From Nevskia sp035651715 (lineage in GTDB: Bacteria; Pseudomonadota; Gammaproteobacteria; Nevskiales; Nevskiaceae): a DNA stretch of 64,000 nt. The translations under genes and the position numbers were made by a program. Shown here piece by piece: positions 24,198 through 33,030 of this stretch (positions are counted from its first letter, which is position 1; every line of letters begins with the position of its first letter). The notes under the pieces are model-generated. The model made no database searches, was not told the origin of the DNA, and saw nothing but the letters and a program-made list of their open reading frames with translations. The stretch spans positions 1 through 64,000 of the forward strand of contig DASRFD010000014.1 in the NCBI GenBank assembly GCA_035651715.1, written 5' to 3'.

Positions 24198-24631
24198 GGG
24201 ATCGCTTGCCACGCGCAATGGGAGCGGTGGTTGATGCAGAGCGGCGTTGCGATTGTTTCGAGCATGTTTCTCCCCGGTGAACCCAAGAGCGGCGGGCAAT
24301 GGCGTCCTGCTGCCGGTTCGAAAGAACGTTCAGCCGTCAGCGTGCGCCTGCACACGGTGAGCCTCGGGCGCCATCGCTGTCGGTGCGATGTCACACGCAG
24401 TTGCAACGCGGTGTCGAGTGGCGGGGTTGCGCGACGTCGCAGGAACAACGGCGGCGCGGTTCACCCGCCGCGGATGTGGAGAGGGCACCGCGATCGAAAG
24501 CGAACCGGCTGGTGTTCCGGGCGTGATCTGCTCAGAGCCGTAAACGCGCCGCCAGCTCCAACGCTCCCGGCCTGGATCAGCCCGCTGCGCTGATTGCAGG
24601 AGCGTCACGCCTCACGAGTAAGGCTACAAGA
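24198..24631. other. Gene-free stretch between tRNA and envelope operon
   Basis: 434 bp with no credible gene on either strand. It presumably holds the promoter of the minus-strand envelope operon near 24200-24300. It borders the 3' end of the tRNA gene, a position often used by integrating elements, but no direct repeat of the tRNA end was spotted. Confidence 0.5.
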
Positions 24632-24708
24632 TGGTGGGCCCCCCGGGACTTGAACCCGGAACCAAAGGATTATGAGCCCTCTGCTCTAACCAATTGAGCT
24701 AGAGGCCC
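24632..24708 (-). tRNA. tRNA-Ile(CAU), ileX type
   Basis: Full cloverleaf on the minus strand with encoded CCA. The acceptor GGGCCTC pairs with GGGGCCC (one T-G wobble), the D-arm contains AGCTCAATTGGTTAGAGC, the anticodon loop reads CTCATAA (anticodon CAT), the T-arm is CCGGG-TTCAAGT-CCCGG. The anticodon alone fits Met or the lysidine-modified Ile2. The GGGCCT acceptor and AGAGGGCT/AATCCTTTGG anticodon arm look like the gammaproteobacterial Ile2 gene rather than elongator Met. Confidence 0.85.
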
Positions 24709-24768
24709 TTGCGACCTGGCCATTCGGACGCGCCCGGCGGCCGGCCGATTATAAGAGAGAAGCGGCCT

Positions 24769-25311
24769 TCAGGCTTGGACCAGCCAGCCCTTGTAGCGGA
24801 CCACCAGGCCGATCCCGGGCATCGAGGCGCGCACGTCGAAGCAGTAGCGGCCGTCGCGCTCGCTTTCGGCGGTGGCGATGGTCGGCCAGATGCCGCGCGG
24901 CAGCGGCAGGCCCAGGCCGGAGAAGCGGCGCAGCTGCATGCGCAGGATGCCGTGCTCCACCTCCAGGTCATAGCGCAGCGTGGCCAGGGGGGTGCGCTCG
25001 CACAGCACGCCCTTTTCGGCCCACATGCGCGAGGTGAAGACGTGGCCGCCGAAATCGCGGCGCCAGATCTCGGCGCCGCCATCGCAGTCGATCGAGAAGC
25101 GCAGCGGCAGATGTTCGGCCGCCGGCGGCATGCCCATGCTGTCGGCGAGAATGCGGGCGACGCTGTTGTCGCCGCGCTGGACCCGGCATTCACCGGCGGC
25201 TTCGAAGCGGGCGCCCGGCTGGTGCAGGCGCCGCACCGCGGGCGGCAACCCGTCGAAGCGGGCCCCGAGCAGGCGGCGGTAGAGGCTGTCCTGGCTGCTG
25301 GATCCGTCCAT
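24769..25311 (-). CDS. DUF4166 domain protein
   Basis: 180 residues from the ATG at 25311. It opens with the DUF4166 hallmark LYRRLLGARFDGLPPAVRRLH, then beta-rich segments: GECRVQRG, IWRRDFGGHVFTSRMW, LRYDLEVEHG. The hydrophobic/aromatic barrel-like pattern has been compared with lipid-binding folds, but no function is established for the family. No signal peptide. It sits alone between the tRNA gene and the divergent prfC. Residues 60-75 hold a short mixed segment ahead of the core. Confidence 0.75.
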   Translation of the reverse strand: MDGSSSQDSLYRRLLGARFDGLPPAVRRLHQPGARFEAAGECRVQRGDNSVARILADSMGMPPAAEHLPLRFSIDCDGGAEIWRRDFGGHVFTSRMWAEKGVLCERTPLATLRYDLEVEHGILRMQLRRFSGLGLPLPRGIWPTIATAESERDGRYCFDVRASMPGIGLVVRYKGWLVQA

Positions 25312-25442
25312 GGTGGCGCAGCATCCGCAACTGCATGAAAAACCGCAAGGGGCCGGCCTTAGCGGCGAAGGGCCGCGGACGGTACAATGCGCCCCCTGCG
25401 CTGTACTGACCTGGCGCGACCCCGTGGGCCGCCGCACATTCC

Positions 25443-27047
25443 ATGAGCACCCCAGCCGAACAAGCGGCCCTGCGCCGCACCTTTGCCATCATCTCGCACC
25501 CGGATGCGGGCAAGACCACCCTGACCGAAAAGCTGCTGCTGTTCGGCGGCGCGATCCAGCTCGCCGGCACGGTCAAGGGCCGCAAGGCCAGCCGTCACGC
25601 CACCTCGGACTGGATGGCGCTGGAGCAGCAGCGCGGCATCTCCATCACCACCTCGGTGATGCAGTTCCCCTACCGCGGCAAGATCATCAACCTGCTCGAC
25701 ACGCCCGGCCACGAGGACTTCTCCGAGGATACCTACCGCACCCTCACCGCGGTGGACTCGGCGCTGATGGTGATCGACGCCGCCAAGGGCGTGGAGCCGC
25801 GCACCATCAAGCTGATGGAGGTATGCCGCCTGCGCGACACGCCGATCATCACCTTCATCAACAAGCTCGACCGCGACGGCCGCAGCCCGATGGAGCTGCT
25901 GGACGAGGTGGAGAAGGTGCTGGGCATCCACTGCGCGCCGATCACCTGGCCGGTCGGCATGGGCCGCGACTTCAAGGGCGTCTACCACCTGCTGGAAGAC
26001 CGCTTCTACCTGTATTCCGGCGACAAGCACCGCATCAGCGAGATCGAGACGGTCGACGGCCTGCGCGCGCCCGGCCTGGCCGAGCGCTTCGGCGCCAGCT
26101 ACCAGGCCCTGCTCGACGAGATCGACCTGGTGCAGGCGGCCGGCACCGGCTTCGACATGGCGCAGTACCGCGCCGCCCGGCTGACCCCGGTGTTCTTCGG
26201 CGCGGCGATCAACAATTTCGGCGTGCGCGAGCTGCTCGACGGCTTCGTCGAGTGGGCGCCGTCGCCGCTGCCGCGCGAGGCCACCGAGGCGGGCGGCGCG
26301 GTGCGCACCATCGCGCCGGAGGACGGCAAGTTCAGCGGCTTCGTCTTCAAGATCCAGGCGAACATGGATCCCAAGCACCGCGACCGCGTCGCCTTCCTGC
26401 GGGTCTGCTCCGGCAGCTACCGCAAGGGCATGCAGCTGTACAGCGTGCGCCTCGGCGCGCCGGTGCGCGTGGCCAACGCCCTGACCTTCATGGCGGCCGA
26501 CCGCGAGGCGGTGGAGCAGGCCTTCCCCGGCGACATCGTCGGCCTGCACAACCACGGCACCATCGCCATCGGCGATTCGTTCACCGAGGGCGAGACGCTG
26601 CGCTTCACCGGCATCCCCAATTTCGCGCCGGAGCTGTTCCGCCGCGTCATCCTCAAGGACCCGCTGCGCGCCAAGCAGCTCAACAAGGGCCTGGACCAGC
26701 TGTGCGAGGAGGGCGCCACCCAGGTCTACCGCCCGCTGATCAACAACGACATCATCCTCGGCGCGGTCGGCGTGCTGCAGTTCGACGTGGTGCAGTACCG
26801 GCTGCGCGACGAGTACGGCGTCGAAGCCCAGTTCGAGGCCGGCAACATCCACTCGGCCCGCTGGGTGTCCTGCGACGATCCGAAAAAGCTCAAGGAATTC
26901 CGCGACAAGAACGAGGCGCGCCTGGCGCTCGACCACGCCGGCCATCTGGTCTACCTGGCTTCCAGCTCGGTCAACCTGCAGATGGCGATGGAGCGCGCGC
27001 CGGACGTGCGCTTCCTTGACACGCGCGAGCAAGGAGCGCACGAATAG
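25443..27047 (+). CDS. prfC: Peptide chain release factor 3
   Basis: 534 residues, standard length for RF3. GTPase motifs: SHPDAGKTT at 18-26 (G1), the G2 threonines in GISITTSVM, DTPGHEDFSEDTYR (G3, RF3-type) and NKLDRD (G4). Domains II and III follow and end with the conserved RWVSCDDPKKLKEF segment near the C-terminus. RF3 is the GTPase that helps RF1 and RF2 leave the ribosome after termination. Upstream a TACAAT tract (25383-25388) could be the -10 element. An inverted repeat with a T-run follows the stop. Confidence 0.97.
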   Translation: MSTPAEQAALRRTFAIISHPDAGKTTLTEKLLLFGGAIQLAGTVKGRKASRHATSDWMALEQQRGISITTSVMQFPYRGKIINLLDTPGHEDFSEDTYRTLTAVDSALMVIDAAKGVEPRTIKLMEVCRLRDTPIITFINKLDRDGRSPMELLDEVEKVLGIHCAPITWPVGMGRDFKGVYHLLEDRFYLYSGDKHRISEIETVDGLRAPGLAERFGASYQALLDEIDLVQAAGTGFDMAQYRAARLTPVFFGAAINNFGVRELLDGFVEWAPSPLPREATEAGGAVRTIAPEDGKFSGFVFKIQANMDPKHRDRVAFLRVCSGSYRKGMQLYSVRLGAPVRVANALTFMAADREAVEQAFPGDIVGLHNHGTIAIGDSFTEGETLRFTGIPNFAPELFRRVILKDPLRAKQLNKGLDQLCEEGATQVYRPLINNDIILGAVGVLQFDVVQYRLRDEYGVEAQFEAGNIHSARWVSCDDPKKLKEFRDKNEARLALDHAGHLVYLASSSVNLQMAMERAPDVRFLDTREQGAHE

Positions 27048-27061
27048 CGCCCGGACCGGCC

Positions 27062-27084
27062 ACGGCCGGGAAAAAGGCCGTTTT
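27062..27084 (+). terminator. Probable terminator after prfC
   Basis: ACGGCC pairs with GGCCGT across an 8-nt A-rich loop and is followed by TTTT. The stem is short but well placed, 15 bp after the prfC stop. Confidence 0.5.
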
Positions 27085-27178
27085 GAGAAGCAGGTCTCAG
27101 CTGCCGTGAGATAGACAGGTTCCGTTCAGCTTCGGCTGTTAATCTGCCGCCACCCCGCAACCCCCAAGGGAGATTCAA

Positions 27179-27769
27179 ATGTTCAAGAAAGTCCTGGTTT
27201 CCTTCAGCCTCGCCGCCGCGCTGGCGGCGTGCGGTCCCTCGCAGCAGCCCGCTCCGGGGGAGCCCGCGCAGCAGCCCCCGGCCGCCGTCGCGCCGGCGCC
27301 GGCCCCCGCCGCGCCCTCCGCCGCCGACCAGGAGCTGGCCAAGCTCAAGGCCGAGAACCGCAAGCTCGAGCGCGAGCAGAAGCAGCTGGCCGCGGCGCAG
27401 GCGCAGGCCGCCGCCACCCCGCCACCGGCTCCGGTGTGCCAGGACTGCGGCGTGATCGCCTCGATCACCCCGGTGAAGAAGGCGGGTGAAGCCGGCTGGG
27501 CCGGCACCCTCGGCGGCGCCGCCGCCGGCGGTCTCGCCGGCAACCAGTTCGGCAAGGGCAAGGGCAAGACCGCGATGACCGTGGTCGGCGTGCTCGGTGG
27601 CGCCCTGGCCGGCCGCGAGGTCGAGAAGCAGGTCACCTCCAGCACCGCCTACCAGGTGGTGGTCAACATGGAAGCCGGCGGCCAGCGCAGCGTCACCGTG
27701 GCCAGCGCCGAAGGCCTGGCGCAGGGCACCCGCGTGCACGTCAACGGCAACAGCGTGCAGCCGTACTAA
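27179..27769 (+). CDS. Glycine-zipper lipoprotein (17 kDa surface antigen type)
   Basis: 196 residues. Signal peptide with lipobox LAAC at about residues 16-19, so Cys19 is probably lipidated. Residues 20-55 are a Pro/Ala-rich linker, 57-85 a short charged coiled coil, then C-Q-D-C. A glycine zipper follows (GTLGGAAAGGLAGNQFGKGKGK and VVGVLGGALAGREVE; about 110-150), which inserts as a two-helix membrane hairpin. The C-terminal part (VVNMEAGGQRSVTV...GTRVHV) is beta-rich. Such proteins sit in the outer membrane and affect envelope integrity. It has its own promoter region and a strong terminator. Confidence 0.88.
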   Translation: MFKKVLVSFSLAAALAACGPSQQPAPGEPAQQPPAAVAPAPAPAAPSAADQELAKLKAENRKLEREQKQLAAAQAQAAATPPPAPVCQDCGVIASITPVKKAGEAGWAGTLGGAAAGGLAGNQFGKGKGKTAMTVVGVLGGALAGREVEKQVTSSTAYQVVVNMEAGGQRSVTVASAEGLAQGTRVHVNGNSVQPY

Positions 27770-27795
27770 GCCTCAAGCGGCCGCTGTAGATCATC

Positions 27796-27824
27796 GGCCC
27801 GGAGCGAAAGCTCCGGGCCTTTTT
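27796..27824 (+). terminator. Rho-independent terminator
   Basis: Perfect 10-bp stem GGCCCGGAGC / GCTCCGGGCC with a GAAA loop followed by TTTTT, 26 bp after the lipoprotein stop. Confidence 0.9.
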
Positions 27825-27869
27825 GTTGGATGTCCCGGCACGGCGGCCCGTGGCCGCCGCGGCATCGCG

Positions 27870-29249
27870 CTACATCGCGATCCGCGCCCACACCCGCGAG
27901 CGCCACACCGCCATGAACAGCAGGGTCTGCGCCGCGCGGTAGCACAGCATCAGGCCCCAGATCGGCAGCAGGCCGAGCAGCAGCACCGGTCCGGCGAGAT
28001 AGGCCAGCGGCAGGAACAGTCCCCACTGCAGCCCCACGCTGATCAGCATCACCGGCCGGCTGGCGCCGACGCCCAGCAGCGACTGCATCAGCACGAAGCC
28101 CAGGCCGTCCAGCACCACTGCGGCGCCGATCATGCGCAGCGGCGCTTCGCCGATGGCCAGCAGCCGCCCGGTGGCGGCGGCATCGTGGCCGGAGCCGAAG
28201 AACACCCGCAGCAGCGGCTCGCTCAACAGCAGCATCGGCAGCGCCATCGCGGCGTAGACCCACCAGCTGGCGCGGTACACGTCCCAGGCCCAGCGGTAGG
28301 CGTCGTCGACGTCGCGCCGGCCCAGCGCCTGGCCGCAGAACGTCGCGGCGGCGAGGCCGAAGCCGAGCGCCGGCAGGATCGCCGTGAGGGTGATGTTGAC
28401 CAGCACGTTGCTGACCGCCAGCTCGTCGGTGCCGACCTGGCCGACGATCCAGAACAGCACCACGAAGCCGGCGGAATACAGCAGCTGCTGCAGGCAGGTC
28501 GGCAGGCCGATGCGCAGCAGGTCGAGCAGCTGGCGCGAGCTGGGCAAGGCGGCGAAAAAGCCCGCCGCCCGCGCATGGCGCCAGCCGAAGGCGCAATAGG
28601 CCAGCGTGCCGCAGCTGGCGGCGATCACGCTGGCCAGGCCGGCGCCGCGCACGCCCAGCGCCGGCAAGCCGAGCCTGCCGAAGATCAGCAGCCAGTCGAG
28701 CAGGATGTTGAGGCAGCAGATGCCGCACAGCGTGCACAGGTACAGCACGGTCTTCTTCACCGCGCTCCAGTAGCCGCGGAACGAGAAGTTGATGCCGATG
28801 GCGGCGATGCCGAGCAGGCGGCATTGCAGGTACACCGTGCCCTGGCGCACCACCTCGGGGTCGTGGTTGAGGCTGCGGAAGATCCATGGCGCCGCCGCGA
28901 TCAGCAGCGCCGACAGCGGCAGGCCGATCGCCAGCGACAGGAAGATGCCGCCGTTGAGCGGGACCGCGGTTTCGCCGAGCCGGCCCTCGCCGTAGCGCCG
29001 CGCCGCCATCGCCTGCACCGCGGCCGACAGGCCGGTGATGGCCGAGAACGACATGAAGTTGATGAAGCTGCCCAGGCCGACCGCCGCCAGCGCCGAGGGA
29101 CCGAGGCGGCTGACCATGGCGGTGTCCACCAGGTTCAGCACGTTCTGCGAGGACATGGCGCCGATGATGGGCAGCGCCAGGGTCCACACCTCGCGGACGC
29201 GGCTGGGCGGGGTGGATTGGACGGGTTCGAATGCGGCGTCGGCGGTCAT
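27870..29249 (-). CDS. MATE-family efflux transporter
   Basis: 459 residues from the ATG at 29249 (12-TM size). The MATE layout is clear: two homologous halves, the first starting LALPIIGAMSSQNVLNLVDTAM and the second LRIGLPTCLQQLLYSAG. The exporter uses H+ or Na+ to remove cationic drugs or metabolites across the inner membrane. It lies 26 bp downstream of an uncharacterised gene on the same strand, likely one transcript. Start choice is based on the first Met before the helical core; a longer frame overlaps the upstream gene. Confidence 0.9.
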   Translation of the reverse strand: MTADAAFEPVQSTPPSRVREVWTLALPIIGAMSSQNVLNLVDTAMVSRLGPSALAAVGLGSFINFMSFSAITGLSAAVQAMAARRYGEGRLGETAVPLNGGIFLSLAIGLPLSALLIAAAPWIFRSLNHDPEVVRQGTVYLQCRLLGIAAIGINFSFRGYWSAVKKTVLYLCTLCGICCLNILLDWLLIFGRLGLPALGVRGAGLASVIAASCGTLAYCAFGWRHARAAGFFAALPSSRQLLDLLRIGLPTCLQQLLYSAGFVVLFWIVGQVGTDELAVSNVLVNITLTAILPALGFGLAAATFCGQALGRRDVDDAYRWAWDVYRASWWVYAAMALPMLLLSEPLLRVFFGSGHDAAATGRLLAIGEAPLRMIGAAVVLDGLGFVLMQSLLGVGASRPVMLISVGLQWGLFLPLAYLAGPVLLLGLLPIWGLMLCYRAAQTLLFMAVWRSRVWARIAM

Positions 29250-29275
29250 CGGCGTCGCATGGTTGTCGGTGTGGC

Positions 29276-29965
29276 CTACGTCTGCGGCGCCGCGGGGTCT
29301 TCTTCGATGACGTTGACCACCGCCGCGGCGAGCTGGAACGGCCGCGACCCAAGCAGCTTGGCCAGCGCCGGCGGCAGGTGGCGCTTGTCCAGCTGCAGCA
29401 GCGAGACCTGGGCGAAACCGGGCCGCGTCCCGGCCGCGCTGCCGGCCCAGGATTGCGCCAGCGGCGCATCCTGCTTCGGGTCGCTCAGCTTCGGCTCGAT
29501 GCCCAGGGCCTTGAGCCGGTCGGTTTCCGGCAGCAGCGCGCCGGCGCCGCCGGCGAGGTCGGCGGTGGAAGCGCGCAGCTCCACCCAGGAGTTGAAGTCG
29601 TGGCGCAGCAGCGGCTCGGCCACCGCGCGCAGCAGCGGGTTGTCCAGGCGCCGGCGCAGCCACTGGCCGACGCGCTCGGCCGGCAGCCGTTCCGCCGAAG
29701 GCGTCACGGGTTCCGGCTGCCGCGCCGGCGCGGCCAGCGCCGGGGCCAGCGCGCTGGCGAAGTTGGCCTGCCAGTGCGCGCGCAGCCGCAGCCGCTCGCC
29801 GTCGCCCTGCGGATGGCTGTGCATCTCGATGTTGATGCGCAGCAGCGGCTTGCCCGGCTTCAGGCCGGGAATCTCCGCGGCGAGGGTGTAGCGCTCGCCC
29901 TCGGCGCCATCGGTCCCGGCGCTGGTGCCACTGTCACGCAAACGACTTAGGATGGGTAACTTCAT
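29276..29965 (-). CDS. Conserved hypothetical protein upstream of MATE gene
   Basis: 229 residues from the ATG at 29965. No signal peptide or membrane segment. The N-terminal half has strand-like stretches (YTLAAEIPG, LLRINIEMHSH, RLRLRAHWQANF); the C-terminal half is alpha-rich with RLDNPLLRAVAEPLLRHDFN and a tail FQLAAAVVNVIEED. No motif recognised. Positioned as the first gene of a two-gene unit with the MATE transporter and only 2 bp from the divergent acylphosphatase start, so their promoters must overlap the coding ends. Function unknown. Confidence 0.6.
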   Translation of the reverse strand: MKLPILSRLRDSGTSAGTDGAEGERYTLAAEIPGLKPGKPLLRINIEMHSHPQGDGERLRLRAHWQANFASALAPALAAPARQPEPVTPSAERLPAERVGQWLRRRLDNPLLRAVAEPLLRHDFNSWVELRASTADLAGGAGALLPETDRLKALGIEPKLSDPKQDAPLAQSWAGSAAGTRPGFAQVSLLQLDKRHLPPALAKLLGSRPFQLAAAVVNVIEEDPAAPQT

Positions 29966-29967
29966 CG

Positions 29968-30261
29968 ATGGATACCGCCCGCAACATGGAACCATCATAC
30001 CGCTTCGTGGTGACCGGCCGCGTGCAGGGCGTCGGCTACCGGGCCGCCGTCCAGGGCAAAGCGCTGTTCCTCGGCCTCAGCGGCTGGGTGCGCAACCGCG
30101 ACGATGGCGCGGTGGAAGGCCTGGTCGGCGGGACGAATCTTTCTGACCTGGAGGCTTTCCGCGAGTTCCTGCACAAGGGCCCGCCCGCCGCCCGGGTGGA
30201 GAACGTGGAGTGGAGCCGCAGCCAGGAGGAAGCGCAGGAAGGCTTCCTGGTCAGGCGCTGA
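29968..30261 (+). CDS. acyP: Acylphosphatase
   Basis: 97 residues. The phosphate-cradle loop GRVQGVGYR (about residues 17-25) and the catalytic Asn in GWVRNRDDG (Asn42 with the start used) are both intact. It hydrolyses acylphosphates such as 1,3-bisphosphoglycerate and carbamoyl phosphate in the cytoplasm. A second in-frame ATG at 29986 would give a 91-residue protein, nearer the usual length; neither start has a clear ribosome site, so the true start is open. Divergent from the hypothetical gene at 29965. Confidence 0.93.
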   Translation: MDTARNMEPSYRFVVTGRVQGVGYRAAVQGKALFLGLSGWVRNRDDGAVEGLVGGTNLSDLEAFREFLHKGPPAARVENVEWSRSQEEAQEGFLVRR

Positions 30262-30349
30262 GGCAGTTGCCAGCCGTCAGCTGCCGCTTGTCGGTAAGGG
30301 CGCGGCGCGCCCGCGGCATCAGCCACCGACACGGATCACTCACGGCGGG

Positions 30350-31180
30350 CTACTGCTTCTTCCCCATGAACTTCGCCGTCGCCTTCTGCACCATGCGGTG
30401 ATACATCTCCGGCGACAGGCGCTTCATCAGCACCTGGCGCCGGTCGTCGGCCTGCGCCAGCACCAGGAAGCGGCGCTCGCGCACCGCCGCAAAGATCAGG
30501 TCGGCCACGGTCTCGGCGGTGAACGAGGATTTCTCCATCAGCCGCTGCACGATCTTTTCCATCTGCGGCGCGGCCTGGTCGTCGTGGCCGCCGGGCGCGC
30601 CGCGGCTGCTGGCGATGAGGTTGGTCTTGAAGAACGTCGGGCAGGCCACGCTGACGCCGACGCCGTCCGGCTCCAGCTCGTGGCGCAAGGTTTCCGACAG
30701 CGAGATCACCGCCGCCTTGGCGGCGTTGTAGCTGGCCATTGCCGGCGGGTTGGCGATGCCGGCGAAGGAGGCGATGTTGACGATGTGCCCGCCGCGTTGC
30801 GCCTTCATCAGCGGGATCACCGCGCGCGAGCCGCGCACGCAGCCGAGCAGGTTGATGTTGAGCACCCACTGCCACTGCTCGATCGGCGATTCCTCGACCG
30901 TGCCCTTGGTCGCCACGCCGGCGTTGTTGACCAGGACGTCGACGCCGCCCCACTCGGCCGCCAGGCGCGCCGCGACGGCGGCGAAGGACTCCTCCGAGGT
31001 GACGTCGCAGACCATGGCGAAGCCGCTGCCGCCGGCCGCCTGCACTTCCTTCAGCGTCTGCTCGACCGAATCCAGCCTGACGTCGGTGGCGGCGACGCGC
31101 CAGCCCTCGCGCGCGAAGCGCAGCGCCAAGGCCTTGCCCAGGCCGCTGCCGGCGCCGGTGATGAAGATGCGTTTGCTCAC
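30350..31180 (-). CDS. Short-chain dehydrogenase/reductase
   Basis: 276 residues, classical SDR. Cofactor motif ITGAGSGLG at 7-15, NNAG near 91, catalytic Ser in NIASFAG and Tyr-x-x-x-Lys as SYNAAKAAV near 157-161. Asp at the end of beta-2 (AATDVRLD) suggests NAD(H) preference. The C-terminus is extended and basic (KATAKFMGKKQ), as in SDRs acting on membrane-bound or hydrophobic substrates. It follows the acyl-ACP desaturase gene on the same strand after ~100 bp, which hints at fatty-acid or sterol-like substrates. Exact reaction unknown. Confidence 0.9.
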   Translation of the reverse strand: MSKRIFITGAGSGLGKALALRFAREGWRVAATDVRLDSVEQTLKEVQAAGGSGFAMVCDVTSEESFAAVAARLAAEWGGVDVLVNNAGVATKGTVEESPIEQWQWVLNINLLGCVRGSRAVIPLMKAQRGGHIVNIASFAGIANPPAMASYNAAKAAVISLSETLRHELEPDGVGVSVACPTFFKTNLIASSRGAPGGHDDQAAPQMEKIVQRLMEKSSFTAETVADLIFAAVRERRFLVLAQADDRRQVLMKRLSPEMYHRMVQKATAKFMGKKQ

Positions 31181-31280
31181 CCGGACTCCAGTGACGTAGT
31201 GGCTTGCCAGTGCTTGGTCGTCAGTGACCGCCGAAGCCCCGGTTGTTCACCGACCACTGGACCCAGCGCTGGCGACGGTT

Positions 31281-32267
31281 TTACAGCGTGATGACGCGAT
31301 CGTAGATGAAGTCGAAGCTGAAGCTGCGCTCGGCCGAGGCCTTGGCCTCGAGGTAGTCGCTCATCCGCTGCAGGCGCGAGGGGATCTTCATCAGCTTCTC
31401 CTGCGCCGCCGCGCCTTCCGCCGACAGGCCGGTGAGGGCGCCGATGCCCCAGAACTCCAGCAGCTCCTCGACGATCTGGCGGTAATGGCGCGGGCCGTAG
31501 ATGTCGGCGCGGCGCACCACGTCGGCCATGTGCTCGTAGTTGGCGATGGTGTGGCCCGGCATCGCCAGGGCCGGCATCACCTTCAGCAGCGAGCCGAGCG
31601 CCGTGTTGGTGTCCGCCTTCAGGACCGCGCCGAACACCGCGCGGTAGAACGCGTAGTGGCGCGACTCGTCGCCGGAGATGTGCGCCAGGATGCGCTGGAT
31701 CTTCGGCTCGTACAGGGCGCAGGTGCGGCCGGTGTTGGCGTGCGCCATCTGGGTGGCGCGCTCCTGCAGGCTGGTGTAGGCCAGCAGGCGGTAGGGATCG
31801 CGCTGCCAGTCCGGGTTGAAGCCGGCTTCCAGGTACTGGTACTGCAGCCGCTCCAGCGCGCCCATCCTGAAGATGCGCGCGTCGCGCACGTAGTCGCGCA
31901 GCGCGCAGCCGTGGCGGTCCTCCTCGGCGGTCCACAGGTTGTTCCAGTCCGACCAGGGCGACTCGTTGCCGAGATGGGTGGCGATCAGGCGGTGGAAATG
32001 CGGCAGGCCCTCCTCGGTCAGCAGGTTCAGGGCCAGGGCCACGCGCACCGTGTCGGGCAGGCCGCGCGCATCGGCGCGGACCTTCAGCAGATCCTGCCGG
32101 GCCTCTTCGGTTTCCTGCGCGTCGGCGCTGAACAGGTCGTTGGGGAACCACAGCTTGCGGCGCTCCAGGTGCGCCGCGGTTTCCTGCCGTACGAACGGCT
32201 CCAGCGCGAGCAGGACTTCAATCTGGCTGGGGGTTCCGAAACTGGCTTGTGGTGCGGCGCTGCCCAT
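31281..32267 (-). CDS. Acyl-ACP desaturase, ferritin-like diiron type
   Basis: 328 residues. The two diiron EXXH motifs are EEDRH in NLWTAEEDRHGCALRDY and ESRH in ISGDESRHYAFYRAV, and further Glu ligands sit in TEEGLPHFH and QERATQ. This is the soluble stearoyl-ACP desaturase family (FA_desaturase_2) of plants and actinobacteria. It introduces a double bond into an acyl-ACP chain using O2 and ferredoxin. Such enzymes are uncommon in gammaproteobacteria, which usually use FabA/FabB. It lies between an SDR gene and folE on the same strand, with a TATAAT element ~70 bp upstream. Confidence 0.9.
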   Translation of the reverse strand: MGSAAPQASFGTPSQIEVLLALEPFVRQETAAHLERRKLWFPNDLFSADAQETEEARQDLLKVRADARGLPDTVRVALALNLLTEEGLPHFHRLIATHLGNESPWSDWNNLWTAEEDRHGCALRDYVRDARIFRMGALERLQYQYLEAGFNPDWQRDPYRLLAYTSLQERATQMAHANTGRTCALYEPKIQRILAHISGDESRHYAFYRAVFGAVLKADTNTALGSLLKVMPALAMPGHTIANYEHMADVVRRADIYGPRHYRQIVEELLEFWGIGALTGLSAEGAAAQEKLMKIPSRLQRMSDYLEAKASAERSFSFDFIYDRVITL

Positions 32268-32338
32268 GATCCGATGCTTCCCGAGTGAGGTCCGCGCCCC
32301 CGGCGGGGACGGCGGCTGCGGCTATTTCTACAGTGTTC

Positions 32339-32344
32339 ATTATA
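32339..32344 (-). promoter_or_regulatory. Probable -10 element of desaturase gene
   Basis: Perfect TATAAT on the minus strand, 72 bp upstream of the desaturase ATG, in a short AT-rich island of an otherwise GC-rich gap. No good -35 hexamer is seen at 16-18 bp. Confidence 0.4.
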
Positions 32345-32398
32345 CGAAAACGCCAAGCCCGGGGATGCAGCCGCGGCCGGCCCGGCGCCAGGGACGCC

Positions 32399-32950
32399 CT
32401 AGGGCGCCATCCTCCTGATTAGAGTGAGGAATTCCGTTCGGGTGCGGGAGTCCTCGCGGAATACGCCGAGCATCATCGAAGTGGTCATGGAGGAATTCTG
32501 CTTCTCCACGCCGCGCATCATCGCGCACAGGTGTTTCGCCTCGATGACTACCGCCACGCCGCGTGCGTTGGTGACGTCCTGGATGCAGTTGCCGATCTGC
32601 TGCGTCAGGCTCTCCTGGATCTGCAGGCGCCGCGCGAACATGTCGACGATGCGCGGAATCTTGGATAATCCCAGCACCTTGCCGTCCGGGATGTAGGCGA
32701 CGTGGGCGCGGCCCAGGAAGGGCAGCAGGTGGTGCTCGCACAGGGAGTACAGCTCGATGTCCTTGACGATCACCATCTCGTTGTTGGTGGTGGTGAAGAT
32801 GGCGTCGTTGACGATCTTGTGGATGTCCTGGCGGTAGCCCTGGGTCAGGAATTCCATCGCCTTGGCGGCACGGTGCGGGGTGCGCAGCAGGCCCTCGCGT
32901 TGCGGATCCTCTCCCAGGGCCTGGATGATGGCGCGGTAGTGTTCTTCCAC
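32399..32950 (-). CDS. folE: GTP cyclohydrolase I
   Basis: 183 residues. The zinc site is complete: Cys71 and His74 in LCEHHLLPF and Cys of KHLCAMMRG near 142. Flanking family motifs include GLLRTPHRAAKAM, AYIPDGKVLGLSKIPRIVD and EFLTLIR. The enzyme converts GTP to 7,8-dihydroneopterin triphosphate, the first step toward tetrahydrofolate. Being the zinc-type FolE (IA), it would be sensitive to zinc starvation. It is divergent from the parB-like gene across 80 bp. Confidence 0.96.
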   Translation of the reverse strand: MEEHYRAIIQALGEDPQREGLLRTPHRAAKAMEFLTQGYRQDIHKIVNDAIFTTTNNEMVIVKDIELYSLCEHHLLPFLGRAHVAYIPDGKVLGLSKIPRIVDMFARRLQIQESLTQQIGNCIQDVTNARGVAVVIEAKHLCAMMRGVEKQNSSMTTSMMLGVFREDSRTRTEFLTLIRRMAP

Positions 32951-33030
32951 GGCTGTTCTCGGTTATTCGTGATCGTGACTTTCGATTATTCCATAGAGGT
33001 CAAGTACCTGCGCTCCGGGGCGCGGCCCTG

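Noticed and set aside
24632..24708. tRNA-Met elongator identity
   Set aside because: Acceptor and anticodon-arm sequence look like the CAU-decoding Ile2 gene; anticodon alone cannot separate them.
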